Shown: piece after piece, positions 42,040 to 51,728 of the stretch
Layout: each line of letters begins with the position of its first letter
How positions within the stretch are numbered: the stretch's first letter is position 1
Assembly (NCBI RefSeq): GCF_009674775.1
Contig: NZ_WKKE01000004.1
Span: 62,001-126,000, forward strand
Length of the DNA stretch: 64,000 nucleotides
Reading direction: 5' to 3'
DNA from: Flavobacterium sp. LC2016-23
Lineage (GTDB): Bacteria; Bacteroidota; Bacteroidia; Flavobacteriales; Flavobacteriaceae
The notes under the pieces: model-generated
Told to the model about the DNA's origin: nothing
The model's input: the letters and a program-made list of their open reading frames with translations, nothing else
Databases searched by the model: none
Position numbers and translations under genes: made by a program

Positions 42040-45000
42040 TTAAAATTTAACACTTATTCCCAACTGCGTTGTCACGGATGCCGGACGGTTTACTCCAAAA
42101 GGAGATGCTGCCCATTCCGGATCATATCCATCGAAATTTGTAAATACAAACGGATCTAAAACATTTACATAAATTCTCAGGTTGCTCATTTTAAGTCTTT
42201 TTAACAATTCTGCATTAAATGTGTATCCTAAAGATATATTTTTAATCTTCACATAAGAAACATCTCTGTAATAACCGAATAAAGAAGTCCAGTAAGCTCC
42301 TGCACCAGTGGCAACCGGTCCTGGTCTTGGGTTTGTATTATTCGCATTCGCCTCAATACCTGTTCCGTTTGTCGGAATAAAATAATCCATTGCTAATTTC
42401 TGACGGCCTCTGTCGCTTACATCGGCAAAGTTTTGGTGAAAAGTACTCAAAACGGTTTGTCCCTGACTTGTCAGTACCGAAAAGTTAAAATCAAAATTCC
42501 CTACGGTTAATTTAGAATATAAACTTCCCTGCCAATCCGGATTGACGTTACCAATTACCGTTCTGTCATCACTATTAAATTTACCATCTCCATTCAGGTC
42601 TTTTGGTTTTGCCTGACCCGGCAGCATATTATAAGTTGCTGCTTCTGCCTTCTGACTTTCCTGCCAGACACCATCATATACATAATTGTAATTAGGATTT
42701 AACTCTGATCCTAAAATTAATTTATTTCCAATATCACTCACCTTATCCTGGTTGTAGATAGATTCCAGTTTATTTACGTTTTTAGTGAAGGTAAAAGTAG
42801 TTTCCCAGTTTACGAAGTCACTTTTAATAATTTTAGTCGTTAATAAAACCTCGACCCCTTTATTGCTTACCGAACCTACGTTGGCAAAAGTATTTTTATA
42901 TCCTGTTTCAAGAGGTAATTCCTGTTTGTAGATTAGCTTGTCAGATAATCTGTCGTAAACATCTACGCTACCCGAAATTCTGTTTTTCAGGAATCCAAAA
43001 TCAAGTCCGAAGTTAAGTTCTCTTGTTTTTTCCCAGGTCAACTGCTGATTGGCTAAATTTTCGGTCTGCCAGCCGGAAACTACATTCGCCCCGTTCGCAT
43101 AAAAAGTCTGCTGGTTTAATAAAGCCTGAGAAGTGTAAGGAGCTACGTTATCATTTCCGGTATACCCCAAACTGGCGCGTAGTTTTAAGTCCGAAATTAC
43201 AGTGCTGCTTTCTAAGAAAGATTCTTTGTTGATTTTCCATCCTAAGGCTACAGAAGGGAAACTCTGCCATTTATTTCCTTCCGACAAAACAGATGACCCG
43301 TCCCATCTGGAAGAAGCTGTTAATAAATATTTGTCTTTAAACGTATAATTTAAACGAACGGCATAAGAGCTTAATGTATTTTTTTGATACCCTGAGCTTA
43401 TGTTATAACTGGTCTGAACTCCGGATCCCATATTATTAGATCCTGTATTAAAAGGCTGATTGTTAGAATACAAATAAGAAGTTTCATCTGTGTTAGAATA
43501 CAAACTTTGTAGTAACAATACGCTAAAATCATGTACTCCCGCAAAAGTTTTTTTCAAATCAATCTGGTTATCCCAGGTGTAATTGAAATTATTGAAGTTT
43601 TTAATCGATGCTGAATTTTTTCCATTTAAAGTAACACCCGCATTGGTTTGTGCGCCATATCCGGTGCTTGTAACCGTATTTTCTATTCCGGCTGCAAATG
43701 TTGTTTTAAAGGAAAGCCATTTTAAGGGCTGGTATTGAAAAAATACGTTACCCACAGACTGCCATGTTTTTTCGGTTTGGGAAGAATTGGCAATTTCCAT
43801 TAACGGGTTAACGGTACTCGTTTTATTAATTGCCCATGAACCATCAGGATAGGTTAATTTACCAGGCAGAAAAAACAAATTTCCTACTTGTTCATTTCCG
43901 GCAGCATCAACGGCCCATGGAGACATTAACGGACTAAGCCTGAAAGCGTCCTGCATGGCTAAATCACTTCCTAATTGTGTAGCAACTCTGGCAATAGTAA
44001 TGTTGGCACCAGTTGTAAATTTGTCGTTTATCTTGTGATTTAATCCTAATTTAAAAGAATATTTATCAGTTGAATCATTGTCAATAAGCCCTTCGTCACT
44101 TTGTACCCCAAAACCTAAATTATAACTCAGACCCGAATCAGAACGTCCGGAAACGTTCAGATAGTTATTTTGGGTCATACCTGTTTTAAGAACCGCGTCT
44201 GCCCAGTCAAAATTGTAACCGCTTTTTGCTCTTGATACTAATAACGGACTTTGATTTCCGGCTAACGTGGCAAGCTGTGCCGGGGTCTGAGTAGCCGGTG
44301 TTGCGCTCATGTAAGCTACCTGGTGAAATTTCCACCACTCTTCACCATTCATCATTTTCGGAAGTCTTGCCGCTTCTTTTGTACCGTAAGAAGAATCAAA
44401 AGTTACATTGATTCCGGATTTTACGTTTGCACCGCTTTTAGTGGTTACAATGATAACACCACTCGCTCCTCTTGAACCGTAGATAGCAGCAGAAGAAGCA
44501 TCTTTTAAAACGTCCATTCTTGAAATATCCTGTGGATTAAGAAAATCAATATTATCAACAGGCACTCCGTCTACAACGTATAATGGAGAAGAGCCTACCA
44601 AAGAGTTATTTCCTCTGATGACCACTTTAAATCCGTCACCGGAACGTCCTGAAGAAGAGGTAATGGAAACTCCGGGTGTACTTCCCTGAATGGCTTCAAG
44701 AGCACTTGTTGTATTTCTTTCGGTAATGGTTGCAGCGTTAATGGTACTGATCGAACCTGTTAAATCTGTCTTTTTTACCGTTCCGTAACCCACGACTACA
44801 ACTTCATTCAATGAATTGGATTGTTCTGCCAGACTCACATTTATTTTAGACTTTCCTGCAACACTAACTTCCTGTGTCTGAAATCCTAAATAAGTGATAA
44901 CTAATATTGCTTTATTATTTGTAACATTTATTTTGAAACTCCCTTCAAAATCTGTTGAAGTTCCGTTTTTAGTTCCTTTTTCCTGAATATTTACTCCCGG

Positions 45001-45144
45001 AAGCGATAATCCTGCTGCATCTGTAATTTTCCCCTCAATCACAGTAGACTGAGCGCTCACTGTATTGCTCAAAAGGAAATTCAGGAAAAATAAAAATACC
45101 ACATTGTATTTTATTTTTTTCTTTGATAGTTCTTTAATGTTCAT
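42040..45144 (-). CDS. SusC/RagA family TonB-linked outer membrane transporter (right PUL)
   Basis: 1034 residues. Signal peptide ends near VSAQ. Carboxypeptidase-regulatory-like domain (TVIEGKITDAAGLSLPGVN), TonB box and plug (VVVGYGTVKKTDLTGS; MDVLKDASSAAIYGSRGASG), then a 22-strand-type barrel ending VTTQLGISVKF. Imports pectic oligosaccharides with SusD. It follows GH28 (45180-46619) by 35 bases, so the LacI-type operator in front of GH28 very likely governs it. No ECF sigma/anti-sigma pair or HTCS accompanies this PUL. Confidence 0.95.
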   Translation of the reverse strand: MNIKELSKKKIKYNVVFLFFLNFLLSNTVSAQSTVIEGKITDAAGLSLPGVNIQEKGTKNGTSTDFEGSFKINVTNNKAILVITYLGFQTQEVSVAGKSKINVSLAEQSNSLNEVVVVGYGTVKKTDLTGSISTINAATITERNTTSALEAIQGSTPGVSITSSSGRSGDGFKVVIRGNNSLVGSSPLYVVDGVPVDNIDFLNPQDISRMDVLKDASSAAIYGSRGASGVIIVTTKSGANVKSGINVTFDSSYGTKEAARLPKMMNGEEWWKFHQVAYMSATPATQTPAQLATLAGNQSPLLVSRAKSGYNFDWADAVLKTGMTQNNYLNVSGRSDSGLSYNLGFGVQSDEGLIDNDSTDKYSFKLGLNHKINDKFTTGANITIARVATQLGSDLAMQDAFRLSPLMSPWAVDAAGNEQVGNLFFLPGKLTYPDGSWAINKTSTVNPLMEIANSSQTEKTWQSVGNVFFQYQPLKWLSFKTTFAAGIENTVTSTGYGAQTNAGVTLNGKNSASIKNFNNFNYTWDNQIDLKKTFAGVHDFSVLLLQSLYSNTDETSYLYSNNQPFNTGSNNMGSGVQTSYNISSGYQKNTLSSYAVRLNYTFKDKYLLTASSRWDGSSVLSEGNKWQSFPSVALGWKINKESFLESSTVISDLKLRASLGYTGNDNVAPYTSQALLNQQTFYANGANVVSGWQTENLANQQLTWEKTRELNFGLDFGFLKNRISGSVDVYDRLSDKLIYKQELPLETGYKNTFANVGSVSNKGVEVLLTTKIIKSDFVNWETTFTFTKNVNKLESIYNQDKVSDIGNKLILGSELNPNYNYVYDGVWQESQKAEAATYNMLPGQAKPKDLNGDGKFNSDDRTVIGNVNPDWQGSLYSKLTVGNFDFNFSVLTSQGQTVLSTFHQNFADVSDRGRQKLAMDYFIPTNGTGIEANANNTNPRPGPVATGAGAYWTSLFGYYRDVSYVKIKNISLGYTFNAELLKRLKMSNLRIYVNVLDPFVFTNFDGYDPEWAASPFGVNRPASVTTQLGISVKF

Positions 45145-45179
45145 AGTTTATTTAATAGTTTGGTTAATTGATAGTTATT

Positions 45180-46619
45180 TTAGTTTTTAATTGATTCTAC
45201 TTTTTTTCCATTGATATAAGTATTTATAAAATTTACATTTTTAACATTTTTAAGCGAATAGACCGAATCTACTTTTTCAATTACGACATCTTTAAATGTG
45301 ATATTTTCTATCGGTGATTCTTTGTAACCATCGGCCAGAATCCCGTATTTTCCACCGTTTTTGACTTTGATATTTTCAAGACTTATATTTCTGATAGCCG
45401 GTATAAAATTTCCTTTTTGGGCTCCGTACACATCATAGGTCATTGTTGCTCTCAAAACACATTCTCTCACCGTCCCTACTTCAATATTCCTGACATAGAT
45501 ATCCTCTGTTGTGCCGCCTCGTTTTGAGTTGGTTTTAATTCTGATGGCCCTGTCAAGATTTGGACTGTCCATGATGCAATTTTCAACAAAAACATTATTG
45601 ACTCCTGCCGATATTTCACTGCCCATAACTACTCCGCCATGACCGTCTATCATTTTACAATTCTGAACAATAATATTTTTACTTGGAATGGCAACTCTTC
45701 TTCCGTCTGCGTCTCTTCCTGATTTGATGGCAATACAGTCGTCTCCCGTATTAAAAGTGCAGTTTCTGATAATTATATTTTGGGAATATTCCGGGTCACA
45801 TCCGTCATTATTAGGTCCGTGGCTGTTTACCAGCACCCCGTCAATGATCATATCTTTTGATTTTATGGGATGTAAAACCCAAAAAGGAGCATTAATAATC
45901 GTAACATCTTTTACTAAGACAGTATTGCATTCGAAGAATTCAATAAAAGTTGGCCGTAAATAACGTCCTTCACCGAAAACCCTTTCGGAGACCGGAACTC
46001 CTTTTTCGGCCATAGCAATCAAAACTTCACGGTTTTCCGGATCATTTTGTGATGGAATTCCTTTCTGCCATCCGTAGTTTTTACCTCCTGCCCAAATCCA
46101 CCAGTTTGTACTATTGGCCTGACCGTTAAGGGTCCCTTTGCCGGTTATCGCAACATTGGTTTTGTTTTTTGCATATATAAGAGGGGAATAATTCATCAGT
46201 TCTGTTCCTTCCCATGATGTATGCACTAAGGGATATTCTTTTGCATCTGTACTGAAAAGAATCTCTGCCTGATCTTCTAAATGCAGGTTTACATTACTTT
46301 CTAAATGTATCGGCCCGGTAAGGTATTTTCCGTTTGGAACCAGTACTTTTCCACCACCGTTTTGAGCACATTCTTTAATTGCTTTTTCAAAAGCCATTGT
46401 ATTAGATGTTTTTCCGTCGGCTACTGCACCAAAATCATTTATATTATAAGTCTTGTCGGAAAAATGCGTCAAATGGATGCTTTTTATGATTAAATCCTTT
46501 TTTTTCCATGGATCAGCTTCAGAAATACCGGATACTTGCTTAGCACAGGACAAAAAAAACAGGAATACCAAACCGAAAACGGCTGCATTTTTTACTGTTA
46601 TAGTCTTATTTGTAATCAT
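45180..46619 (-). CDS. GH28 polygalacturonase, lipoprotein, first gene of the right PUL operon
   Basis: 479 residues. Lipoprotein signal (LVFLFFLSC, Cys near residue 25). Beta helix of family 28 with the full consensus: NNDGCDPE, GDDCIAIKSGRD, GHGGVVMGSE and RIKTNSKRGG. Likely cuts homogalacturonan at the outer membrane. A perfect operator palindrome lies 46 bases upstream of its ATG, touching the -7 box. In contrast, the other GH28 (31826) has altered GHG and RIK motifs. It leads the operon GH28-susC-susD-hydrolase-DUF4861-GH105-GH105 and perhaps beyond. Confidence 0.93.
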   Translation of the reverse strand: MITNKTITVKNAAVFGLVFLFFLSCAKQVSGISEADPWKKKDLIIKSIHLTHFSDKTYNINDFGAVADGKTSNTMAFEKAIKECAQNGGGKVLVPNGKYLTGPIHLESNVNLHLEDQAEILFSTDAKEYPLVHTSWEGTELMNYSPLIYAKNKTNVAITGKGTLNGQANSTNWWIWAGGKNYGWQKGIPSQNDPENREVLIAMAEKGVPVSERVFGEGRYLRPTFIEFFECNTVLVKDVTIINAPFWVLHPIKSKDMIIDGVLVNSHGPNNDGCDPEYSQNIIIRNCTFNTGDDCIAIKSGRDADGRRVAIPSKNIIVQNCKMIDGHGGVVMGSEISAGVNNVFVENCIMDSPNLDRAIRIKTNSKRGGTTEDIYVRNIEVGTVRECVLRATMTYDVYGAQKGNFIPAIRNISLENIKVKNGGKYGILADGYKESPIENITFKDVVIEKVDSVYSLKNVKNVNFINTYINGKKVESIKN

Positions 46620-46664
46620 TTAAAGAATATTTTATGAGTTGAGGCCAGCAAATGCAACCTTTTA

Positions 46665-46678
46665 TGTAATCGATTACA
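46665..46678. promoter_or_regulatory. Perfect LacI-type operator TGTAATCGATTACA before GH28-SusCD
   Basis: 14-bp perfect palindrome with a central CG. On the - strand TACTTTCG (one mismatch from TAnnTTTG) touches it directly upstream, the same register as at 56735 and 58389. It would cover the transcription start. Confidence 0.8.
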
Positions 46679-46828
46679 CGAAAGTAAAAAAATAGTTTGA
46701 CTGCACCAAATTTATTTAGAAAAAATTTATATATTTAATTTTTATTAGGAACTATATTTACACTTAATGTAAAAAAATGAATAATTTATTATGATTGTAA
46801 CATTGAAAACGTTTGAGATACAAGTTAT

Positions 46829-46841
46829 GGTAATCGATAAC
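46829..46841. promoter_or_regulatory. Imperfect operator GGTAATCGATAAC before lacI
   Basis: Shares the TAATCGAT core with the other operators. It lies about 9 bases before the TTTG at 46850-46853 (-33) of the lacI promoter, so it would allow autoregulation. Confidence 0.6.
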
Positions 46842-46869
46842 AATTTTTATTTGTTAGCTAAAAAAGATG

Positions 46870-46877
46870 TACTTTTG
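46870..46877 (+). promoter_or_regulatory. -7 box TACTTTTG for lacI
   Basis: Exact TAnnTTTG; TTTG at 46850-46853, spacer 16. Leader of about 25 bases before ATG 46906. Confidence 0.6.
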
Positions 46878-46905
46878 TCCAGTAATTAACCTGAAAACCT
46901 TTTGA

Positions 46906-47934
46906 ATGAGCGAAAAAATAACTATTTATGATATTGCCAAAAAATTAAATATCACTGCTGCTACAGTTTCCAGGGCGTTAAATAACAATCCGAAAATAAA
47001 AGAAAGCACCCGTGAGTTAGTGATCAAAACGGCAGCTTCAATGAATTACAAGCAGAACAAGCTGGCTCTGGCATTAAAAAGTGGCCGAAGTAATAATATA
47101 GGCGTTATTGTTCCCCGTATTGACAGCAATTTCTTTGCTTCTGTTATCAGGGGGATTGAAGAAGAATTACACCCGCATGGTTATCAGGTTATTATTTGCC
47201 AGACCCATGAAGATCCTAAAAGAGAAAATGAAAACCTGTATACCTTAATCGATGCGCAGGTAGATGGCATACTAATGTCTGTTACTGATGTGACCAACGA
47301 AAACACAGGTGCTTTTCATTATGTTTTAGAAAAAAATGTACCTCTGGTATTTTTTGACAGAAGCAAACATATTGATGGTGTAAGTTCTGTCACGATCAAC
47401 GACTTTAAAGGCGGATACATGACCACAAAACATCTGATTGATGAAGGCTGTACGAATATTGCTCATTTTTCAGGAGATCAGTCGCTTGAAATTTTTAAAA
47501 ACAGGTTTTTAGGCTATAAACAAGCACTACTGGATAACGGAATGACATTTAAAGAAGAATATGTAATTCGTACCAAAAGTAGCGTCGAGGCCGGTAAAGA
47601 TGCCGTAAATATTTTACTGGAGCTCAAAACTCCGCCTGATGCTATTTTTTCATCGAGTGATTTTGCTGCTTTAGGAGCTATTCAGGAATTGAAAGATAAA
47701 AACATCAGTATCCCTAAGGAGTTTTGCGTAGCAGGCTTCAGTAATGAACCGTTTACCAAATTCATGGAATTATCGATTACTTCCGTGGACCAGTCTCCCC
47801 TTGAAATGGGAAAAATGTCAGCCCGTGTTTTCCTGGAACAGGTTGATAAAACCGACACGATCAAAATCGAAAAAAAGGTAGTGCTCGCACCGGAATTACA
47901 CATTCGTAAATCGTCTTCGAGAACTGCCATTTAA
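46906..47934 (+). CDS. LacI-family regulator of the pectin/uronate regulon
   Basis: 342 residues, full length. HTH at the start (ITIYDIAKKLNITAATVSRALNNNPKI), hinge helix (NKLALALKSGRSNNIGVIVPRI) and a PBP-like effector domain (FFASVIRGIEEELHPHGYQVIICQ ... GFSNEPFTKFMELSITSVDQSP). Divergent from the GH28-SusCD operon and next to all galacturonate genes. The palindromes at 46665, 56735 and 58389 plus the variant in its own promoter mark it as their likely regulator. The effector is probably a uronate breakdown product such as 2-keto-3-deoxygluconate, by analogy to known uronate regulators; not shown here. Control of a SusCD operon by LacI alone is not the usual PUL design. Confidence 0.93.
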   Translation: MSEKITIYDIAKKLNITAATVSRALNNNPKIKESTRELVIKTAASMNYKQNKLALALKSGRSNNIGVIVPRIDSNFFASVIRGIEEELHPHGYQVIICQTHEDPKRENENLYTLIDAQVDGILMSVTDVTNENTGAFHYVLEKNVPLVFFDRSKHIDGVSSVTINDFKGGYMTTKHLIDEGCTNIAHFSGDQSLEIFKNRFLGYKQALLDNGMTFKEEYVIRTKSSVEAGKDAVNILLELKTPPDAIFSSSDFAALGAIQELKDKNISIPKEFCVAGFSNEPFTKFMELSITSVDQSPLEMGKMSARVFLEQVDKTDTIKIEKKVVLAPELHIRKSSSRTAI

Positions 47935-48431
47935 ATTTTTTCTTTACCATATAAGTGATGTAAGTTCATTTTAGCTTTGCGCATTTTTGCTGCAGCTTCG
48001 CTTAAACAATATTATTTGGACGCACTGCTGTGCGTCTTTTTTTTGCCACGAATTACACAAATTTGCACGAATCTTTACGCTAATAATTTGTGTGAATTCG
48101 TGTAATTTGTGGCAACCTTTTTTTTAATCATTTAAATCACCACAATCTGTGGCTTACATTTTCTTCTAAATCAATTATATGGTAAAACAAGATAAGACGC
48201 ACTGCTGTACGTCTTTTTTTTGCCACGAATTACACTAATTTGCACGAATCTTTACGCTAATAATTTGTGTGAATTCGTGTAATTCGTGGCAACCTTTTTT
48301 TAAATCATTTAAATCACCACAATCTGTGGCTTATATTTTCTCATATCACTTACATGGTAAACAAAAAAAGACGCACTGCTGTGCGTCTCTACGTTTGCTG
48401 TGCGTCTCTACGTTTATATTATGCTAAATTC
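47935..48431. repeat. Tandem duplication of ~176 bp with hairpins
   Basis: Unit 1 is 48019-48195, unit 2 is 48196-48369, and the start of a third unit is 48370-48387. Each begins with a hairpin GACGCACTGCTGTGCGTC (one base differs in unit 2), then a larger inverted repeat GCCACGAATTACAC ... GTGTAATTTGTGGC, then an ATTTAAATCACCACAATCTGTGGC word. The units differ at a few bases. The rest of the gap (47935-48018) holds nothing recognisable. Confidence 0.75.
48019..48044 (+). terminator. Terminator-like hairpin at the start of repeat unit 1
   Basis: GACGCAC, TGCT, GTGCGTC and eight T. It would end the lacI transcript 85 bases after the stop. Copies recur at 48196 and 48370. Confidence 0.65.
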
Positions 48432-50054
48432 TTAAAGCGAAACCCCTCTTTTCCAGGGAATAAAATCATTTTGGTTTAAGATGGCTGCTTTGGTTTTAAT
48501 GGTACCGCTTGCAACCTCGATAATGAATTCCAGCATTTCATCGGCCATTTCGTCTATCGATTTCTCGCCTGTAATAATTCCGCCGGTGTCGATGTCAATA
48601 ATGTCAGACATTTTCGTCGCTAATTCCGTATTAGAGGAAATTTTCACAACCGGTGCAATCGGATTTCCTGTCGGAGTTCCCAAACCTGTTGTAAACAAAA
48701 CCATATTAGCTCCTGAACCTACCATTGCAGTGGTACATTCTACATCGTTTCCTGGTGTACAAAGCAACGTTAATCCCGGTTTTGTGATGTATTCTCCATA
48801 ATCAAAAACACCTGTAATTGGTGAAGTCCCTCCTTTTTTAGCAGCTCCGGCAGATTTCATCGCATCTGTAATTAAACCGTCTTTTATGTTTCCCGGAGAT
48901 GGATTCATATCGAATCCTGAACCTGCATCTACCACTGTTTTTTCGTACCATTGCATTAAATCCAGAAAACGTTTTCCGCTTTCGTCTTCTACACAACGGT
49001 TGACCAGTTCCTGCTCTACACCACATAATTCAGGAAACTCAGAAAGAATGGTTGTTCCTCCCAAAGCAGCCAGTAAATCTGAGGTCACGCCTAATGTCGG
49101 GTTGGCTGAAATTCCGGAAAAACCGTCAGAACCGCCACATTCCAGACCAATGGTTAATTTAGACAATGGTGCCGGCGTTCTTTGAATATCGTTTGCTTTT
49201 TTGATGGCTTCGAAAGTGTCTTTTACCACACTGCTTAACATCTTTTCAATAGTTCCTATTTGCTGTTGATCGTAAATTAAAACCGGTTTTTTACTGTTTG
49301 GATTTATGGCATCCAAAGCATCTTTAAAAATCTGAATCTGAAGATTCTGACAGCCTAAACTCAAAACAGTGGCTCCCGCCACATTTGGATTGTTTACATA
49401 TCCCGCCAATAATTTAGCCAGACTGTGCGAATCCTGACGGATTCCGCCACATCCGCCCTGATGTGTAATAAATTTCACTTCAATATTATTGAACAAATTA
49501 GCATCGTTTGAAGCCGCTTCATTACCTGTACCCCCCGTTTCAGTTTTCACCAAAGAACGAAGCAATAATTGATAATCATTTTCCTTAGGCTTCATTAATT
49601 CCTTTTCGAAGATATCTTTAAGGATTTCGATGTTTCTGTTTTCACAAAAAACCAGGGGGAAAAACAACCATACATTTTCAGTTCCAACCTGTCCGTCTTC
49701 TCTGTGATAGCCCAGAAAAGTTCTATCTTTCCATTTATCGATATTGGGCTTTGTCCATCCAATAGTTTCCGTTTTACCAGTCACTTTATCACTTTCGTGC
49801 TTTACATTTAGGGTAGAAAGCAATCCGCCTTTTTCGATTCCGGCACTTGCTTTTCCAACTAAGACACCGTACATAATAATCCTGTCACCTATATTCAAAG
49901 GAACCAAAGCAATTTTATGCTTCATCTTCACATCTGATTCAATTGTAATATCCTCACCTTCAAAGTTAATTACCTCTCCAGCCACCAGATTCACTAAGGC
50001 TACCGCTACATTATCGGTAGGATTAACTTTTATTAATTTTTTTTGCGTTTCCAT
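48432..50054 (-). CDS. uxaA: Altronate dehydratase
   Basis: 540 residues; N-terminal SAF-like domain (~1-95) and the long C-terminal catalytic domain, a little longer than the E. coli enzyme. Turns D-altronate to 2-keto-3-deoxygluconate in the galacturonate route. Motifs: RSLVKTETGGTGNEAASND, THQGGCGGIRQDSH, GCQNLQIQIF, LECGGSDGFSG and TPGNDVECTTAMVGSGANM, the conserved Cys/His residues being the metal/iron site. Last of the group uxaB-uxaA, 28 bases after uxaB. Confidence 0.96.
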   Translation of the reverse strand: METQKKLIKVNPTDNVAVALVNLVAGEVINFEGEDITIESDVKMKHKIALVPLNIGDRIIMYGVLVGKASAGIEKGGLLSTLNVKHESDKVTGKTETIGWTKPNIDKWKDRTFLGYHREDGQVGTENVWLFFPLVFCENRNIEILKDIFEKELMKPKENDYQLLLRSLVKTETGGTGNEAASNDANLFNNIEVKFITHQGGCGGIRQDSHSLAKLLAGYVNNPNVAGATVLSLGCQNLQIQIFKDALDAINPNSKKPVLIYDQQQIGTIEKMLSSVVKDTFEAIKKANDIQRTPAPLSKLTIGLECGGSDGFSGISANPTLGVTSDLLAALGGTTILSEFPELCGVEQELVNRCVEDESGKRFLDLMQWYEKTVVDAGSGFDMNPSPGNIKDGLITDAMKSAGAAKKGGTSPITGVFDYGEYITKPGLTLLCTPGNDVECTTAMVGSGANMVLFTTGLGTPTGNPIAPVVKISSNTELATKMSDIIDIDTGGIITGEKSIDEMADEMLEFIIEVASGTIKTKAAILNQNDFIPWKRGVSL

Positions 50055-50082
50055 AACTATCGTATGTGAGTTCCTGAATTAT

Positions 50083-51522
50083 TTATTTTTTAAAATTGGA
50101 AAAACCTTGTTCCACACCATTTTCATCAATTTCCTTTAGTGCTTTTGCAATCGCTTCCGTCAAAGAAGGAATAACCGTTAAATCGGCATCCCAGAAACTT
50201 TTATTCTGCAGTGTCAGTGTCGCTATTTTATTATAATCATCTGATTTCCAAACTTCATTAAAAAAAGCAATGATATCTTCGCTATCATTCAATGGCAGCG
50301 TTTCCCCTTTCCATGTTCCTTTGTAAAAACGAATTAAACAGGCAAATGCAAAGGTCAGATGAACGGGCAATTTTTTATGAATAGCCACATATTCTGTCAA
50401 ACTTGGCAAAACACGTACTTTGAATTTAGAAATCGAATTTAAGGCAATCGAAGACAATAAGTGCTTGATAAATGGATTTCTGAAACGGTCCAGAATTTCT
50501 TCAGCAAAACTGGTCAACTCTGCTTTGTCCATATTCAGTGTATCGTTGATTTCATCAAAAACAGCTTTGTTTACAAAATCTCCTGTAAATGCATTATCAA
50601 CTGTTTCTTTAACAGTTTCATTTCCATAAAGCAATGAAAACGGAACCATAGCCGTGTGTGCACCATTTAGAATTCTAACTTTTCGGGTACGATAAGGCTG
50701 CATGTCTGCTACTATTTTTACATCTAAATCTGTTTTTTCAAACGGAAGTTTTGCTTTTAGGTCCTCATCACCTTCAATCACCCATAAAAAGAAACTTTCC
50801 GCACTTACAATCAGATCATCTTTATAGGATAATTGACTGTTGTATTCTTCAATCTGGTCTTTTGGATATCCCGGAACAATTCTGTCTACTAAGGTATTGT
50901 GGAAAGAACAGCTGTTTAAAAGCCAGGAAATAAAATCCTGCCCCAGTTTCCATTCCGTTGCATATTTTAAAATAATCTCTTTTAAAGTATCTGAATTATA
51001 ATTAATCAGTTCACAGGGAATAATCGTTAATCCTTTGGATGTATCTCCGTTAAAATGCTTGAATCTTTCGTGTAAAAGCACCGTTAATTTTGCCGGAAAC
51101 GAAGCCGGAGGCTGCATCGTCGGAAGGTCCGATTCTATATATTCAATACCTGCTTCCGTAGTATTTGATATAATGAAAGCCAGCTCTTCCTCTTTGGCCA
51201 AAGCCAGGTATTCCTGAAAAGAGGCATACGGATCGATTGCCTTTACAATATTGGTAATCAATTCTTTTTCCTCGATTTCCTGTCCTTTCTTCACCCCTTT
51301 CATAAACAAAGTATACAAACCATCCTGGGCATTAATCATATTAACCAGGCCTTTATCGATCGGTTGTACCACAGCAATTCCTGCATTAAAATCAGCTTCC
51401 TGATTTAATTTCTGAATCGCATATTCTACGAAAGCTCTTAAAAAATTACCTTCGCCAAATTGTACAATTTTTATTGGAAGCTTATTTGAAAACTCCGTAT
51501 TTGATCTGTTTATTTTTTCCAT
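50083..51522 (-). CDS. uxaB: Tagaturonate reductase (altronate oxidoreductase)
   Basis: 479 residues, close to E. coli UxaB. Mannitol dehydrogenase family: NAD-binding start KIVQFGEGNFLRAFVEY, then the catalytic region DRIVPGYPKDQIEEY and RKVRILNGAHTAMVPFSLLYG. Reduces tagaturonate to altronate. Forms a two-gene set with uxaA. The gap of 206 bases before it (towards eda) shows no exact -7 box or operator copy. Confidence 0.96.
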   Translation of the reverse strand: MEKINRSNTEFSNKLPIKIVQFGEGNFLRAFVEYAIQKLNQEADFNAGIAVVQPIDKGLVNMINAQDGLYTLFMKGVKKGQEIEEKELITNIVKAIDPYASFQEYLALAKEEELAFIISNTTEAGIEYIESDLPTMQPPASFPAKLTVLLHERFKHFNGDTSKGLTIIPCELINYNSDTLKEIILKYATEWKLGQDFISWLLNSCSFHNTLVDRIVPGYPKDQIEEYNSQLSYKDDLIVSAESFFLWVIEGDEDLKAKLPFEKTDLDVKIVADMQPYRTRKVRILNGAHTAMVPFSLLYGNETVKETVDNAFTGDFVNKAVFDEINDTLNMDKAELTSFAEEILDRFRNPFIKHLLSSIALNSISKFKVRVLPSLTEYVAIHKKLPVHLTFAFACLIRFYKGTWKGETLPLNDSEDIIAFFNEVWKSDDYNKIATLTLQNKSFWDADLTVIPSLTEAIAKALKEIDENGVEQGFSNFKK

Positions 51523-51728
51523 TATAAATTCTTTACACCATTATAAACAATCATATTAGGTACTTATTTAGCTTTTATTTTTTTAATTGTAAAAGAAGCA
51601 TTACACCTGAGTGAGTAAAATAAAATTTGCTGTGAGGAGTGACAAGATTTATTTTGCAAGCGCAATGCTCTGTTACAATATCTAAAAACTTTTAAAAAAA
51701 TGGCAAGCCAAATAAGGAACGGGTATGA

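Noticed and set aside
48019..48387. CRISPR array or prophage attachment site
   Set aside because: Only two long units, no spacers, no integrase or tRNA nearby.
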